A stretch of 64,000 nucleotides of DNA from Sodiomyces alkalinus F11 (lineage: Eukaryota; Ascomycota; Sordariomycetes; Glomerellales; Plectosphaerellaceae). The DNA is taken from contig NW_021167089.1 in NCBI RefSeq assembly GCF_003711515.1, positions 503,296 through 567,295 of the forward strand, in the 5' to 3' direction. The notes beneath the pieces are model-generated. The model was not told the origin of the DNA. It saw only the letters and a list, made by a program, of their open reading frames with translations, and did not search any database. The position numbers were made by a program, and so were the translations under genes. The stretch's first letter is position 1. Every line of letters begins with the position of its first letter. Positions 10,261 to 21,639 of the stretch are shown here, in pieces.

Positions 10261-10828
10261 TGTTACGACGGCTTCCGGTCCTCTATAGTATAGCGGATAA
10301 TAGGGGACTAGCGTCGAGGTTTTAGTTTAAAATAAGAAGAGGATATTAACTAAAGAGCAGTAACTATCGTTCGTAGTGGTCTAGTCGTAGTTACGTCGTA
10401 AAGACTAGGCGTCTTCTTTATAAGGTAGGTTTAAGCGTAGAATAGTAGTCTAGGTAAAGACTTAGATTAATCGATATCTTATTCTCTAGTAGAAGCAAGA
10501 CCTAGAATACTCTAGTATATATAGCTTATTATTCACTAGGTCCCTAGTAAATAACCCTATAACGTTTACTAGGTATTCACTTATTATTTACTTCTCCGTT
10601 AGTGAATATTCGTGAAGTAAGTTACTTACCTAGGTAGCCCCTATAACGCCCTGGCCTATACTTATTAGTGGTGCTAATATATCCTTCCTAGCGGGGTTAT
10701 ATACCGGAGCACGTAATCCCTCTTCCTAAGTTATCTTCTAGTTATATCCTAGTACGCTAACTATCCTAGTACGTTATATACTAGTGCATCCTTTATATTA
10801 GTGTATATTAGGCCCGTTAGCCGTAATA
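10261..10828 (-). repeat. Gypsy-1 3' LTR (left)
   Basis: It starts TGTTACGACGG and ends CCGTAATA, the mutated complement, so the termini are TGTTACG...CGTAACA. It contains repeated ATTCACTAG/TTACTAGG and TTCACTTATT blocks around 10530-10620. Confidence 0.9.
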
Positions 10829-10932
10829 TTACCTCCCCTCTTCTAAGCGCTATCCTAGCGGTTGTATAAGTAGGCCGCTTCCCTAGGCTTAGTGCTTCCC
10901 TGCTTTTCTTCTTTTCTTTATAGCTAACTATT

Positions 10933-11616
10933 ATACCCGACCGTGTGCAGAAATATTCTGCTAAAACCGCCACTTTCCGTTCCTCTCTTAACCGAGTTCG
11001 AACTTCCGCTCTTATTACCGATCAGGGTTTCGAGGTTTTGCCTTACTCGCGTTATTTCGACCGGTCGATTCCTTATTTCGTCCTAGACGGTATCAGGCGT
11101 TACTCGTCTTATTACTCTATCGGTCGTTCCTATAACTCTTCACGGGCTTCTATATCTTCTAGTAGGTTATCTTCTTCGTTCTCCCTTACTCCCTTCCTAA
11201 CCGTGTATATTCTAGTTAGCCGTATTCACGACGAACTCCGTCGTCTTAAGCGCGAGGAGGAGCAGGCGGAGGAGGTTTTAAGAGCTCGCCGTTAAGAGCT
11301 TAAGGCCGCTAAGGCCCGCGCTCGATAGGAAATAAATAAGGCCTTAGCCCGCTTACTTCGCCTTTAAAAGATACGCTAATTACTTCGCGAGAAAAGGGTC
11401 AAGATAATACATAAGGACTTTATAAGCGTAGAAAAGCTTAAGGAGTTAGAACAGAAGGAAGCCAAGGTCCGTTATACGGAGTCGGAGGCTATATTAGTTA
11501 TATAGATAGCTAGTATAGTTAACGTGATTAATTAGAATTAAATTATAGCGTAGGATATAGGTGATTTTTCGGATATTAATTTTACGTAGACCGCGGTATC
11601 TAGTTCCGGGTCCTGA
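10933..11616 (+). pseudogene. Antisense ORF of Gypsy-1: Zn2Cys6-like cluster plus coiled coil
   Basis: This frame runs on the strand opposite to gag-pol, between pol and the 3' LTR. It is broken by TAA/TAG only, has no indel from 10945 to the TGA at 11614-11616, and is open from 10945 to 11295. Tyr residues at 34, 37, 44, 53, 56 and 63 of that open stretch are spaced exactly as the six Cys of a Zn(II)2Cys6 cluster (X2, X6, X8, X2, X6). Cys to Tyr is the expected result of TG-to-TA mutation, and three of these positions are Cys in Gypsy-2. After it come a Ser-rich segment and a charged helix (HDELRRLKREEEQAEEVL) likely to form a coiled coil. The inferred start is ATA at 10933, formerly ATG. 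Protein length about 227 aa. DNA binding is an inference from the Cys pattern. Confidence 0.65.
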
Positions 11617-11639
11617 TAGTATTTTATCGGGATTATTTT

Positions 11640-14600
11640 AGGAGTTATTTATAATAGATTAGGTTTTCTTTAGGTTCCTATATATTATCGCCGTGGTCGT
11701 AGTTTTTCCACTTAATAAAATATTCGGTGCCGTCTAGCGTCTCTTAATAATTAAGGATTTATTCCGCTTCGTATATATTGCTAATATCGACCACGATCGT
11801 ATCTTATATTATTTTTATATTCTTTAGTGCTAGTTTAAGTAGTGAAATATAGAAATTATTATATATTCTTATTATCGGAGGTAGTAATAGGATATAGTTC
11901 GTATCTGATTTTTTCTCTAGGGTTTCGAATAGTCCTAGTTTTTTAAAATTCAATTTATCGCTTAGTCGTTAGATTTTTATATTTTTACGAATAAGGTAGA
12001 CGCGGTCCCCCCTTAAAAGGGTTAGTCCCTTAATCCTTGATTAATTCGCGTACTTACTTATTCGTGTTCTAACTATTTTTAGGTCGGTTCGTAGTTCTTC
12101 GTGTAGTTTCTTAATACTTTTAACTGTTTTTATTACTTTTAGCGTATTTAGTCCTTTTAAAGGTTTCCTAAATACTATCGGATTATATCCGTAGTTTACT
12201 TTAAACGGTATTTTCTTTATTAACTCGTTTAATAAGCTATTATATACGAATTATATAAGTAGTAGGTATTATACTTAATTATCTTACTTATATCCTACGT
12301 GGTATCGTAGGTATTATTTTAGGATCTAGTTTATAATTTCGGTTTATCCGTCGGTTATAGGGTAAAATACTATTAAGTACTTATATTTCGCCCCTAGCTA
12401 GCTTATAACTACTTTCTAGAAGTTACTAGTAAATAATTTATCTTTATCTATAATAATCTTATATAGTATACCGTGATCCCGGATTAGGCGGTCGAGGAAG
12501 ATACTAGCTAGTTCCTCTGCTATAGTGTTTTTAATATATAGAATATAAAGAGTGTATTTCGTGAATCGGTTAATAATTACGAATACGCCGTTATAGGCGA
12601 TTCTTATTACTAGATCTTTAGATATCGGAAATCCTATCACGAAGTCTATTATAATCGATTTCTAAGGTCTATTTACTACTAGTAATAGCTTTAATAGTCC
12701 GTAAGGCTTATATTGGCTACTCTTTACTTTCTAGTAAATATCGTAGTTACGAATAAAGTCTCTGACTCGTTCTTTAGTTCCTATATAACCGTATTATTAT
12801 CGTAATCGGCGGTAGGTCTTATAAACTCCTTAATATCTATATATTAGCGAGGCGTATACTTCTTTAAACGTGGTACCGGTTATTTGATTAATATTATGTA
12901 TTTCTCTGTTTTTAAGTGTAAGAGCTTCTCCTTCCTATTAGAGTATAGCTTATAGTTTAGGTGATTTATCAGGTGTTTCTAGTCGGCTAAGTGCGTTTAC
13001 GCGACTATTTTCGCTTCCTTTTATATATTAAATATAGAAGTTAAATTCGGATAGGAATTCTGCCTATCGGATCTATCGTTTATTAAGAACCTTAGTAGTG
13101 GTGAACTATATAAGGTTCTTATAATCCGTGTAGACCTATACCGGGTGTTTTATTCCTGATAGATACGGTCTCTATTCTTTAAAGGCTTTAATAATAGCTA
13201 TTAGCTCTTTATCGTGGATCTAATAGTTAAGTTCTAGTCTACTAAGTTTTTTAGATATAAAGGCTATAGGATATAGTCTTCCTTTTACGTCGCGTTATCC
13301 GAGTTATACCCCTAAAGCCTAGTCGGATATATTTATCTTGAGTTTATATTCTTTATCGGGGTTTAGTATTACTAAGATAGGTTCGCTAGTAGCCCTTTCT
13401 TTAAGGGCTTAGAATGCTTCTTCTATTCTTTCGTTCTAGTAAAAGTTAAGTCCTTTTTTAGTTACTTCGGTTAAGAGGATAGTAATCTTAGTATACTCCT
13501 TAATAAATCGTTAATAGTTGTTAATAAGTCCGAGGAAAGACTAAATATCGCGAACGTTCTACGGCTATAGCCACTTAGAGACGTATTAGAGTTTCGCCTT
13601 ATCTATATAGATGTTATTAGGTCGTATCGTATACCCTAAAAAGTTAACTTCTTACGTGTAGTATTATACTTTTTCTGGTTTAACTAGTAAGTCGGTATTT
13701 TATAGGAGTTATAGGATCGTATAAACGTGTTATCGGTGTTCTTCGAGTGTTTTAGAGAAGATAAGGATATCGTCCAGGTATACTATAATAAAGTAGTCTA
13801 GATACTTCCTTAGGATATCGTTAATAAGCGTTTAGAATAATACCGGCGTATTTATTAATCTAAAGGGTATAATAAGGTACTCGAAATATCCTCGCTTTAT
13901 TTAGAATACTATCTTCTACTCTTCTCCTTTCTTAATCCTAATTAAGTTATAGGCTCCTTTTAAGTCGAGTACTATAAACTATTATACTCTAACTAACTAA
14001 TCTTATATCTCCGAGATAAGAGGTAGTAGGTAGCGGTTCTTAATAGTTATATCGTTAAGTTATTAATAGTTAATATATAGTTATAGTTTACCGTTTTTCT
14101 TTAATATATATAGGATAGGGTATTCTGCTAGTAATTATAATACTCTGATATAGCCTTTTATTAATATTTCTTTAAGATATTCTTCTAAGATATCTAATTC
14201 CTTTTAATTTAGTCCGTAGATTAAAAAGAATTTCGGGTACGTGCCTTCCTTAAGGGGTATCTTATAATTATAGTGTCGATATTTCGGTAATCTAGTCTTT
14301 AGACTTTCGGTAAATAGCTTCCTGTATTTACGGTATTCTAGTAATACCTTAGCGAGTCTATCGTGATCGCCTTCTACGAGTCCTTTCTCTGCTTAGATAA
14401 TCTAATAGATTCCTTTAATAATATTTATTACGCGTCGGTTATCGTGCCGTCGCTATTATCTTAACGTCTTTCGGTCTTTTCTCGTCTTAGTCCCTGACTT
14501 TTAGCGGCTATTAAGGTCTCTCTAAGGCTCCTTCGTCGGTAAGTCTTTCTACTATTTTTAACGGATATCAGGATCGGGTAAGGTTTCCTTTATAGTCTTC

Positions 14601-15650
14601 TACTTACTCTTTAATCTCCACTAAAGCTAGCTAAGCTTCTAGTTTATATCGGGATTCTATTTATTAAACTATAGCTTACTAAGGATAATATCCTTATAGC
14701 CTATATCGTATATATCGAATTTTATTACTTTAGTCTTATTCTAAATTTTAACCTAAAGGTGTATAGTCTCCTAGCTAATAATAACTTCTTCTTAGGACTA
14801 GTTTTTTCCCGTATACGGAGTGATTTCGTACTCGTCTTCTAGGTATTTTCTAACCTAGGGTATAAAGAACTTTCTCACGGCTACTAGTAAGATAAAGTTT
14901 CCTGCTACGCCTATATCTAATAATACATTTATCTTATATTTATCGAGTCGTATTCTAATATAGTAATGCCCTATACTACTACGTGTTATAGAGTATATCT
15001 ATTAAATGCCTCTCGTATACTCCTTATAATAGTATACTCCTAGTTTTTTACCCGCTTAGCTTAGTATTTAAGGGATATTTCTTTATCTAAGAACCTATAC
15101 TAGATTAAGAGCTATTTTATCTATCGTAGACGCTTATTAAGGGCCTAGAAGCGTGATTCCTAAGCTTCTTAGTCTCGCTCTAGTTATCGGATTTTTCCGG
15201 TAGCGTATACTATATAGCTATTAGTTTTATATTCGCTTAACCGATACTCGTAATAGTCGTTTTTAGGTGGTTAGAGGCGAATCTCGTGTCCTTTATCCTT
15301 AGTTTCTGTGATAACCTAGTCGTTATATTATCTCTTTAAATAGACTCTATCTTCTAGGGTCTATTCTTTATTCTAAGGCTAAAAATTATTAGCTTATTTA
15401 TATTCCTTATATATAGGGTATATATCCTTAATATAATTAGCCTAAAGGATTAGGCTATAGTCTAGATAGTTAGCGTGTATTTTCTATCCTTTCTTATACG
15501 TTTAGTACTCGGGTAGTTAATTATCCGGTCTTTATAGGCTTATCGTTAGGCCGGTAAAAGTGTCTCGGTCTTCCTAAATATAGTAAGGTCGCTAATATAT
15601 AGTTTATTACTATTCTTCGCTAGTATTAGTAGATACTCTACGGTAAGCGT
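11640..15650 (-). pseudogene. Gypsy-1 pol, RIP-degraded
   Basis: The minus-strand frame with many TAG/TAA codons aligns with Gypsy-2 pol. Visible parts, right to left: protease near 14880-14950, reverse transcriptase near 13500-14250, RNase H near 13050-13400, integrase 11980-12900 and a chromodomain-like end near 11650-11790. The limits are approximate. It cannot be translated as it stands. Confidence 0.7.
12416..12640 (-). pseudogene. Gypsy-1 integrase core fragment
   Basis: Open for 74 codons: FVIINRFTKYTLYI, then TIAEELASIFLDRLIRDHG and DKDKLFTSNF. In the rve integrase core the first Asp comes earlier and the second sits in the (D/S)(D/N)(R/K)(D/G) strand here. The same block in Gypsy-2 reads FVIVDRFTKYTLYI. 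Confidence 0.8.
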
Positions 15651-15699
15651 TATTAAAGCTAAGTTTAGTAAAACGGACTTAGTGGGTTTACCTAAGTGG

Positions 15700-17340
15700 T
15701 TCTTCCGCGAGCTAATCGAGTATCCGTAGCTAGATAGTTTTCTCCTTAATTAGGTTAGCTGCTTCTATAAGTTAATACTAAAAGTTCGTGTTATTATCCG
15801 GAATTCCGTTAGACTCCGTTTCCTAATCTTATTCGAGTTTAGCGATTTCCTTCTATATATAACGTGTATAATCTTCTTTCTTAAGTTAGTATTTCTCTTC
15901 GGGAGTAAGTCCTACTTCCTAGAGGGCGCTAAAGCCTCTACTACTAGTATTCGTATAGACTTCCTATTTCTTCTAGATCTCTAAGATCTACTCCTATCTT
16001 TTAGCTTCTTCCTTTATCTATCCGCGTTCCTAAAGAATTTCCACGGTGGTTTATAAAGCTAGTCTATTATTATCCGAGTCGGGGATTTTAAAGCTATAGT
16101 CGTTATCGTACTTATTACTAGATACTATAGCGAGTATCTTCTAGGGTCTCTTAGGGTAGTATCTAGCTCCGTCCTTCTCTAATTAGTATACTAGATAATA
16201 GTTATCGTAGCAGGTTATCTAATAGAGGTTAGCGTATAGTGTTTCGTCCCTATAAATTTCTAGGTATCCGATAGCGTTAATTTCCTTCTAGGGTTTCTCT
16301 CTTCTAATCGTATTAGTCTATTATTATAATCGTTCTCTTTTAGGCTATTAGTAATTATGCGTAAAGTAGCCTATTTTATCGTAATTATAGTATTTAACTT
16401 TACTTATATCTTTCCTACCCTACTTATTATTTTATCGGTTACTATTATCGATCTTTATAGGACTATTATAGTGTCTATATAAGGTGCTCCTAAATTAGCG
16501 TGGGTATAGCTACTTCCTACTAGTATTAGCTTAGTTCCTCCTATAGTAAGTAGTATATATTATAGTATTCGAGTTCTAGCGTTTCTTTATTCGTTATTTA
16601 AATTATTCTATTATCGATCCGAATAGCTATAGCTATAAATATACTAAAATCGTCTAGGCGGTTAAGCTTATATAGTTCGTCCTTAACTTTGTCTTTAAGT
16701 CTATAATAGTATTAGTCTATAAGGGGTTCGTTATTATAATTAAGCTTCGAGGCGATCTATTAGAATTTAGCGGTATAGTCGGCTACTAACTTAGTCTATC
16801 GAAGCTTTTTAAGTTATTAGGCAGCGACTCTTTTCTTCTCGGGTTACCCGAAGATACCGCCGAGTCGCTAAGCGAAGACCTTAAAGTCGCCGAAGATAGC
16901 CGTAGTATCGTCCTCCCTCTCGGTAGGATTATTAAGGTGCTTTAGATAGTCCTTATAGATAGACTTAAACTATCTATAAGCGTCTCCTGTAAGGAGTGCT
17001 ATAGCGTAGAGAACTTTCGCCTTCTCCGTGTTAAGGGTATCCCTATAGAATAAGAAATACCCCCGGAGATAGGTTAGGAAGCCTTATAGCTATCCTTAAG
17101 TTCTATCGTACTTAGGTAGTTCTGGGTAAGTATACCTTAGGTTACTAGGACGTGGTGCTTTAATCTAAGCTCGGAGTTACTACTTCTCTTAATAGAGTTA
17201 CGTAATTTAATTACGTATAGCTTATATTAGGTTAGCGGCCGCGGTAGCCGTCGTTCTAGCGTTATCGGTAGCGTTACCCGTAATATTAGCGTTATTCGAT
17301 ATATCGTTCTTATCGAGAGAGTACTACTCGTTAGGTGTTA
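15700..17340 (-). pseudogene. Gypsy-1 gag, RIP-degraded
   Basis: The minus-strand frame matches Gypsy-2 gag. A CCHC zinc knuckle is at 16351-16392, where all Cys and the His have become Tyr (KYYNYDKIGYFTHNY). Limits are approximate. Confidence 0.6.
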
Positions 17341-17371
17341 AGGTCTACTTACCGAATAGGATCGATTAAAA

Positions 17372-17939
17372 TATTACGACGGCTTCCGGTCCTCTATAGT
17401 ATAGCGGACGATAGGGGACTAGCATCGAGGTTTTAGTTTAAAATAAGAAGAGAATATTAACTAAGGAGTAGTAACTATCGTTCGTAGTAGTCTAGTCGTA
17501 GTTACGTTATAAAGACTAGGCGTCTTCTTTATAAGGTAGGTTTACGCGTAGAATAGTAGTCTAGGTGAAGACTTAGATTAATCGATATCTTATTCATTAC
17601 TAGAAGTAAGACCTAGAATACTCTGGTATATATAGCTTATTATTCACTAGGTCCCTGGTGAATAACCCTGTAACGTTCACTAGGTATTCACTTATTATTT
17701 ACTTCTCCGTTAGTGAACATTCGTGAAGTAGGTTACCCACCCAGGTAGCCCCTATAGCGCCCTAGCCTACACTTATTAGTGGTGCTAATATATCCTTCCC
17801 AGCGGGGTCACGTGCCGGAGCACGTAATCCCTCTTCCTAAGTTATCTTCTGGATACGTCCTAGTACGTCAACCATTCTAGTACGTTATATACCAGTGTAT
17901 CCTTCGTGTTAGTATATATTAGGCCCGTTAGCCGTAATA
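17372..17939 (-). repeat. Gypsy-1 5' LTR (right)
   Basis: 568 bp, the same length as the left LTR, from TATTACGACGG to GCCGTAATA. It keeps more CA/TG (for example GGTCACGTGCCGG near 17805-17820) than the left copy, so the two LTRs were mutated unequally. Confidence 0.9.
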
Positions 17940-17944
17940 ATAAG
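17940..17944. repeat. Target-site duplication ATAAG, right copy (Gypsy-1)
   Basis: Matches 10256-10260; Copia sequence resumes at once with CTAGAAAATAGCG. Confidence 0.9.
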
Positions 17945-20277
17945 CTAGAAAATAGCGATAATATACTATAAGTATATAGGCGTTTTAAAGCTATTAAGCG
18001 CGGACTATTAGGTAGAGGACGCGTGAAAAGCTATTAGACCTATTACCCAGAATAGAGTAATAACTACCTAGTAAATAACTATAATAAGATTATAGAAAAC
18101 GAGCTAACGATTAATAACTTTATAAAGGCTCTAAAGGCGGTTCTTAGTAATATAAAGAGCCTATAATCCACCGCTATAAAGCCTAGAGTTAGGAGAGGCA
18201 CCTTTAATACCTTTAAGAACCTCCCTGATACTAAGGATATTACTAATAACGATAATAATAAGAAGCGTCCTTATAGTAATATATCCGTAAAGGCTATCCC
18301 TCCCGTAATAAGGAGGCCTTATAAGATATATAAGAACCCCTATACCACGCCCGCTTATTAGGATATAAGGCCGGATATACGCCCTTATACCTAGCGTGGC
18401 CGTGAAGATATTACGAAGGTTACAGAAAAGAAGATACGTAATTATAGTTTTAAAAGCCGTGTGGATACCGCAATATAGAAAAGGCGGGAAGTCTTAGGGG
18501 CTATTACCGCTAAAAAGATAGAGGAAGTCTAGGAAGATTAACTCTATAATACTACGCCTATTATAACTACTATATAATAAAATCGGGGGGTTACTAGGCC
18601 GCCCGTAAGTATAGCTTTAAAAGACCTATCCGTTACCGCGACGGGGAGACTAGGCGCCTACCTAACCTAGGGGGTAGCGCGCCGTTATCGTACGATAACA
18701 CTATTAAGATTATAATAAGAATAGGGGGTATCCCTTTCTATTAACTAAGCCAGAGCGCTATTATACTATACGATCCTAGACTTAGGATCGTTAATCTATA
18801 TCTTTAATAATTAAGGCCGTTTTACGGCCGTTAAACCACCCACGGATACTTTATCTTTATCCTTTTAGGTAAGTACTTATAAGGCTTTTATCCTCTGATA
18901 CGGAGATATTAAGCTATGTATATAATCCCTATTAGGCATAAAGAGGCTACTATACCTCCGTGATATCGTATACTATAAGGAATTCATTACTAATATCGTC
19001 TTAGAACGCTAGCTACGGCTATAAGGTTACCGCTAGGATACTATAAATAATGGTATTATTAGCTCCGCCGATAACCGGCCTATCTATAAGCTACTAGATA
19101 TCCACGGCTAGTATATAATTAAGCGCGCGGAAGCTACGGCTATTACCGCGTTTGCGGTCTCGGTAAGGCACCCCCGCGATAACCCGTATAGAAGATGACG
19201 ATAATCGCGGTAACTGTAGAAGACTATAGCGTAGCGGTGGCATAAACGCCTTGGCCATTACGGTACCAATACCCTTATAAGGATCGTTAACGCTATTTAG
19301 GGGGTAAGAATAAAAGGACCGCGTACCGCCGACTATAACGTGTATAGGTAATCGTAAATACCTACGTAGGTCCGGTAAATACTATCCCTTTACCTATTAA
19401 AGCCCGGAGAGGCCCTGGCTATTAATTCTTATAATCTAGAAAAGGCGGAGTCGTGAACGGGCGGCCTATATAAGTCTATTATATTCGTTATAGATATATA
19501 CATAGGTTATATACAGGATTACTACCTATAAAAAATGACTAAGACTTTATCCTGCACGCGTTAAAAGACGTTTTTACCCTGCTTAAGACCTAATTCGACG
19601 CTAAGCCACGCGTCCTACGGGCCGATTCTAAGATATTTTAGCACCTAGAAGTCGTTGCTTTCCTCGCTACTAAGGGGGTAGAAGGTTAGCTATCGGCACT
19701 ATATTTATAGGATTAGAATAGCGTTATAGAACGGATTAGAGGTATTATTAAAAGGAGGGCGAGGGCTATAAGGATTAGGGATAATCTACCTTTATCTATG
19801 TAGCCTAAGATCCTTAAGACTACTATATATCTATATAACAGGACGCCACGATGTATTAACGACTAGCGAACGCTAGAAGAAGGTCTACGCGGCTGTTAAC
19901 CTAACCTTACGCACCTACGAGCTTACGGCTATAAAGCCTTTATAAAAACGCGTGATACCTAAGCTAAAAGGAACCGCCTATAAAGGCTAGAACCGAAGGT
20001 ATAGATCGGTTATTATATCGGATACTAATCCTTGCATAGCTTCCGTATTTAGCTACTATACCTAACGGATATTATTACTACGAGAGACGTAGTCTTTAAC
20101 GAAGACGAGATATTTAACGGCAGGATTAAGACACTATAAGCTATAGCTTCCGCTAAGGAAATCAGGGAACGCCTATAATCTATCCTTATGACCTAATCTA
20201 ATAAGACCGCGAATAGGCTACTATTAATGGGCATAGCCGTAAACGTATTAGATCTTAAGTTAGAAGACTCTAACGCC

Positions 20278-20700
20278 ACCGCTATTACTATGGGTAAAGG
20301 CGACGCTACCGCTATTACTACAGATAAAGGCGAGGCTATCGCTATTACTATAAGAGAGGCTACTGCTATTATTATAGATAAGGTTCTAAATCTATAGCCT
20401 AATATCTAGGCTATAGATTTAGAACCTTATAACTCTAATACTACCGCTATTACTACGGGTAAAGACGAGGCCGTCGTTATTATTATAAGAGAGGCTACTA
20501 TTATTATTATAGACCATACCGCTATTATTACGGGCACCGCTATTATTACGGGCACCGCTATTATTACGGGCACCGTTATTATTACGGGCACCGTTATTAC
20601 TATGGATACTGCTATTATTATAAGAAAAGACTATACTACCGCTATTATTACGGGAGAGGCTATTACTATTACTACGGATACTTTGCGGTTTACCGCTACA
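20278..20700 (+). repeat. Minisatellite in Copia C1 pol linker
   Basis: Repeats of ACCGCTATTACTACGGGTAA-like and ACCGCTATTATTACGGGC units (18-27 bp) encode a Thr/Ala/Ile-rich linker between integrase and reverse transcriptase. The same region in C2 (55255-55660) and C3 (62607-62890) has different numbers of units. Confidence 0.8.
20380..20428 (+). repeat. Perfect hairpin in the Copia linker
   Basis: A 22 bp stem (20380-20401 against 20407-20428) closes a 5 base loop. It starts AAGGTTCTAAATC and lies inside the minisatellite. C2 keeps it with one mismatch; C3 has only its left half. Confidence 0.85.
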
Positions 20701-21038
20701 AGGTTTAAACCGTTTCCTACGCCCCTAATATCCCCGGAAGACCCTGCGCGCGCGTTCCTTATAGTATTAGCGGTGGTTAGGGGCGTTAAGGTAGAAGGAG
20801 ACGATAACTATAAACGGGTAGCCACGGATACCCTTAGAGGGTGCCTATTAGCCGCACGCCCGTTAGCCGCGCGCCTATCTATAGAATTATCGTAAGTCTA
20901 TATATAACCGAGAAGGTCTAGAACGATAATGCCTAGAAGGCGTTCTTTAACGCTAAAAGGACTTATAACCCTATACGCGCGAGGAAGTAAGCTATTAACG
21001 ACGGCGATATCGGTGCTATAGATTCTACTCCCTGTAAT

Positions 21039-21043
21039 ACCTC
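21039..21043. repeat. Target-site duplication ACCTC, left copy (Gypsy-2)
   Basis: ACCTC before the LTR is repeated at 28367-28371. C3 has the uninterrupted TAATACCTCCTAGCC near 63220. Confidence 0.92.
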
Positions 21044-21578
21044 TGTTACGGCCGGCCGCCTAATATAGACCAACCCTATAGGTACACTAGTATATATCCC
21101 ACGGGACGGCCCTAGACGGGGGATAGCATAGGGTGACTTGGGAGTCACGTGCCAAGTCACGTATCACCAGGTACGGAGGTACTTAGTATACTGTCCGGGA
21201 CGGACCGGGGTCGATCACTCCGACAAAGTGACTAATAAGTGATCGGTCACGACAGAATCACCTAGGCATAGCGACCACGTAAGGAACAGTCACTACGGGT
21301 AAGGAGGCATTATCACTATATAAACCAGAATATCCTAGGTCTTACTTCTACTAGAGAATAAGACATCGATTAATCTAAGTCTTCACCTAGACTATTAGTC
21401 TACGCCTAACTCTACCTTATAAAGAAAACGCCTAGTCTTTACGACGTAACTACGACTAAACACTATAAATAATAGTTACTGCTCTTTAGTTAACATCCTC
21501 TTCTTATTTTAAACTAAAACCCCGACACTAATCCCCTATCGTCCGCTATACTATAGAGGACCAGAAGCCGTCGTAATA
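21044..21578 (+). repeat. Gypsy-2 5' LTR
   Basis: TGTTACGGCC...GTCGTAATA. A dense set of GTGAC/GTCAC words, including CACGTG, lies at 21130-21270. TATATAAA at 21318-21325 is a likely TATA box of the element promoter. Confidence 0.92.
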
Positions 21579-21639
21579 TTTTAATCGATCCTATTCGGTA
21601 AGCTAACCTTAATAGCTAATAAGCAGTACGCCCGAAGCA

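Larger units (their letters stand above)
10261..17939 (-). mobile_element. Ty3/Gypsy chromovirus Gypsy-1 nested in Copia C1
   Basis: Two 568 bp LTRs and a 5 bp target-site duplication bound a 7.7 kb element. Coding order on the minus strand from the right: gag with a CCHC knuckle near 16351-16392, then protease, reverse transcriptase, RNase H and integrase. It is heavily RIP-mutated, with only the integrase core frame (12416-12640) open for more than 70 codons. A further frame lies on the plus strand between pol and the 3' LTR (10933-11616). It is the same family as Gypsy-2, which lies in the opposite orientation in the same host element. Confidence 0.9.
17945..21038 (+). pseudogene. Copia C1 gag end and integrase, RIP-degraded
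   Basis: The segment continues the Copia coding region between the two Gypsy insertions. It aligns with 60281-63217 of C3. A frame near 19470-19500 reads YKSIIFVID with D as a probable first catalytic Asp of the integrase core, and the following ~600 bp carry the rest of integrase. From about 20260 it passes into a Thr/Ile/Ala-rich repeated linker and a short open stretch (20602-20895). Stop codons at former Gln/Trp positions are frequent. Confidence 0.65.

Noticed and set aside
20278..20700. Possible CRISPR-like repeat array
   Set aside because: Units are contiguous, code for a protein linker and have no unique spacers; the organism is a fungus.
20963..21160. Minus-strand frame across the Gypsy-2 5' LTR border
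   Set aside because: Crosses an insertion junction, so it cannot be an old gene.
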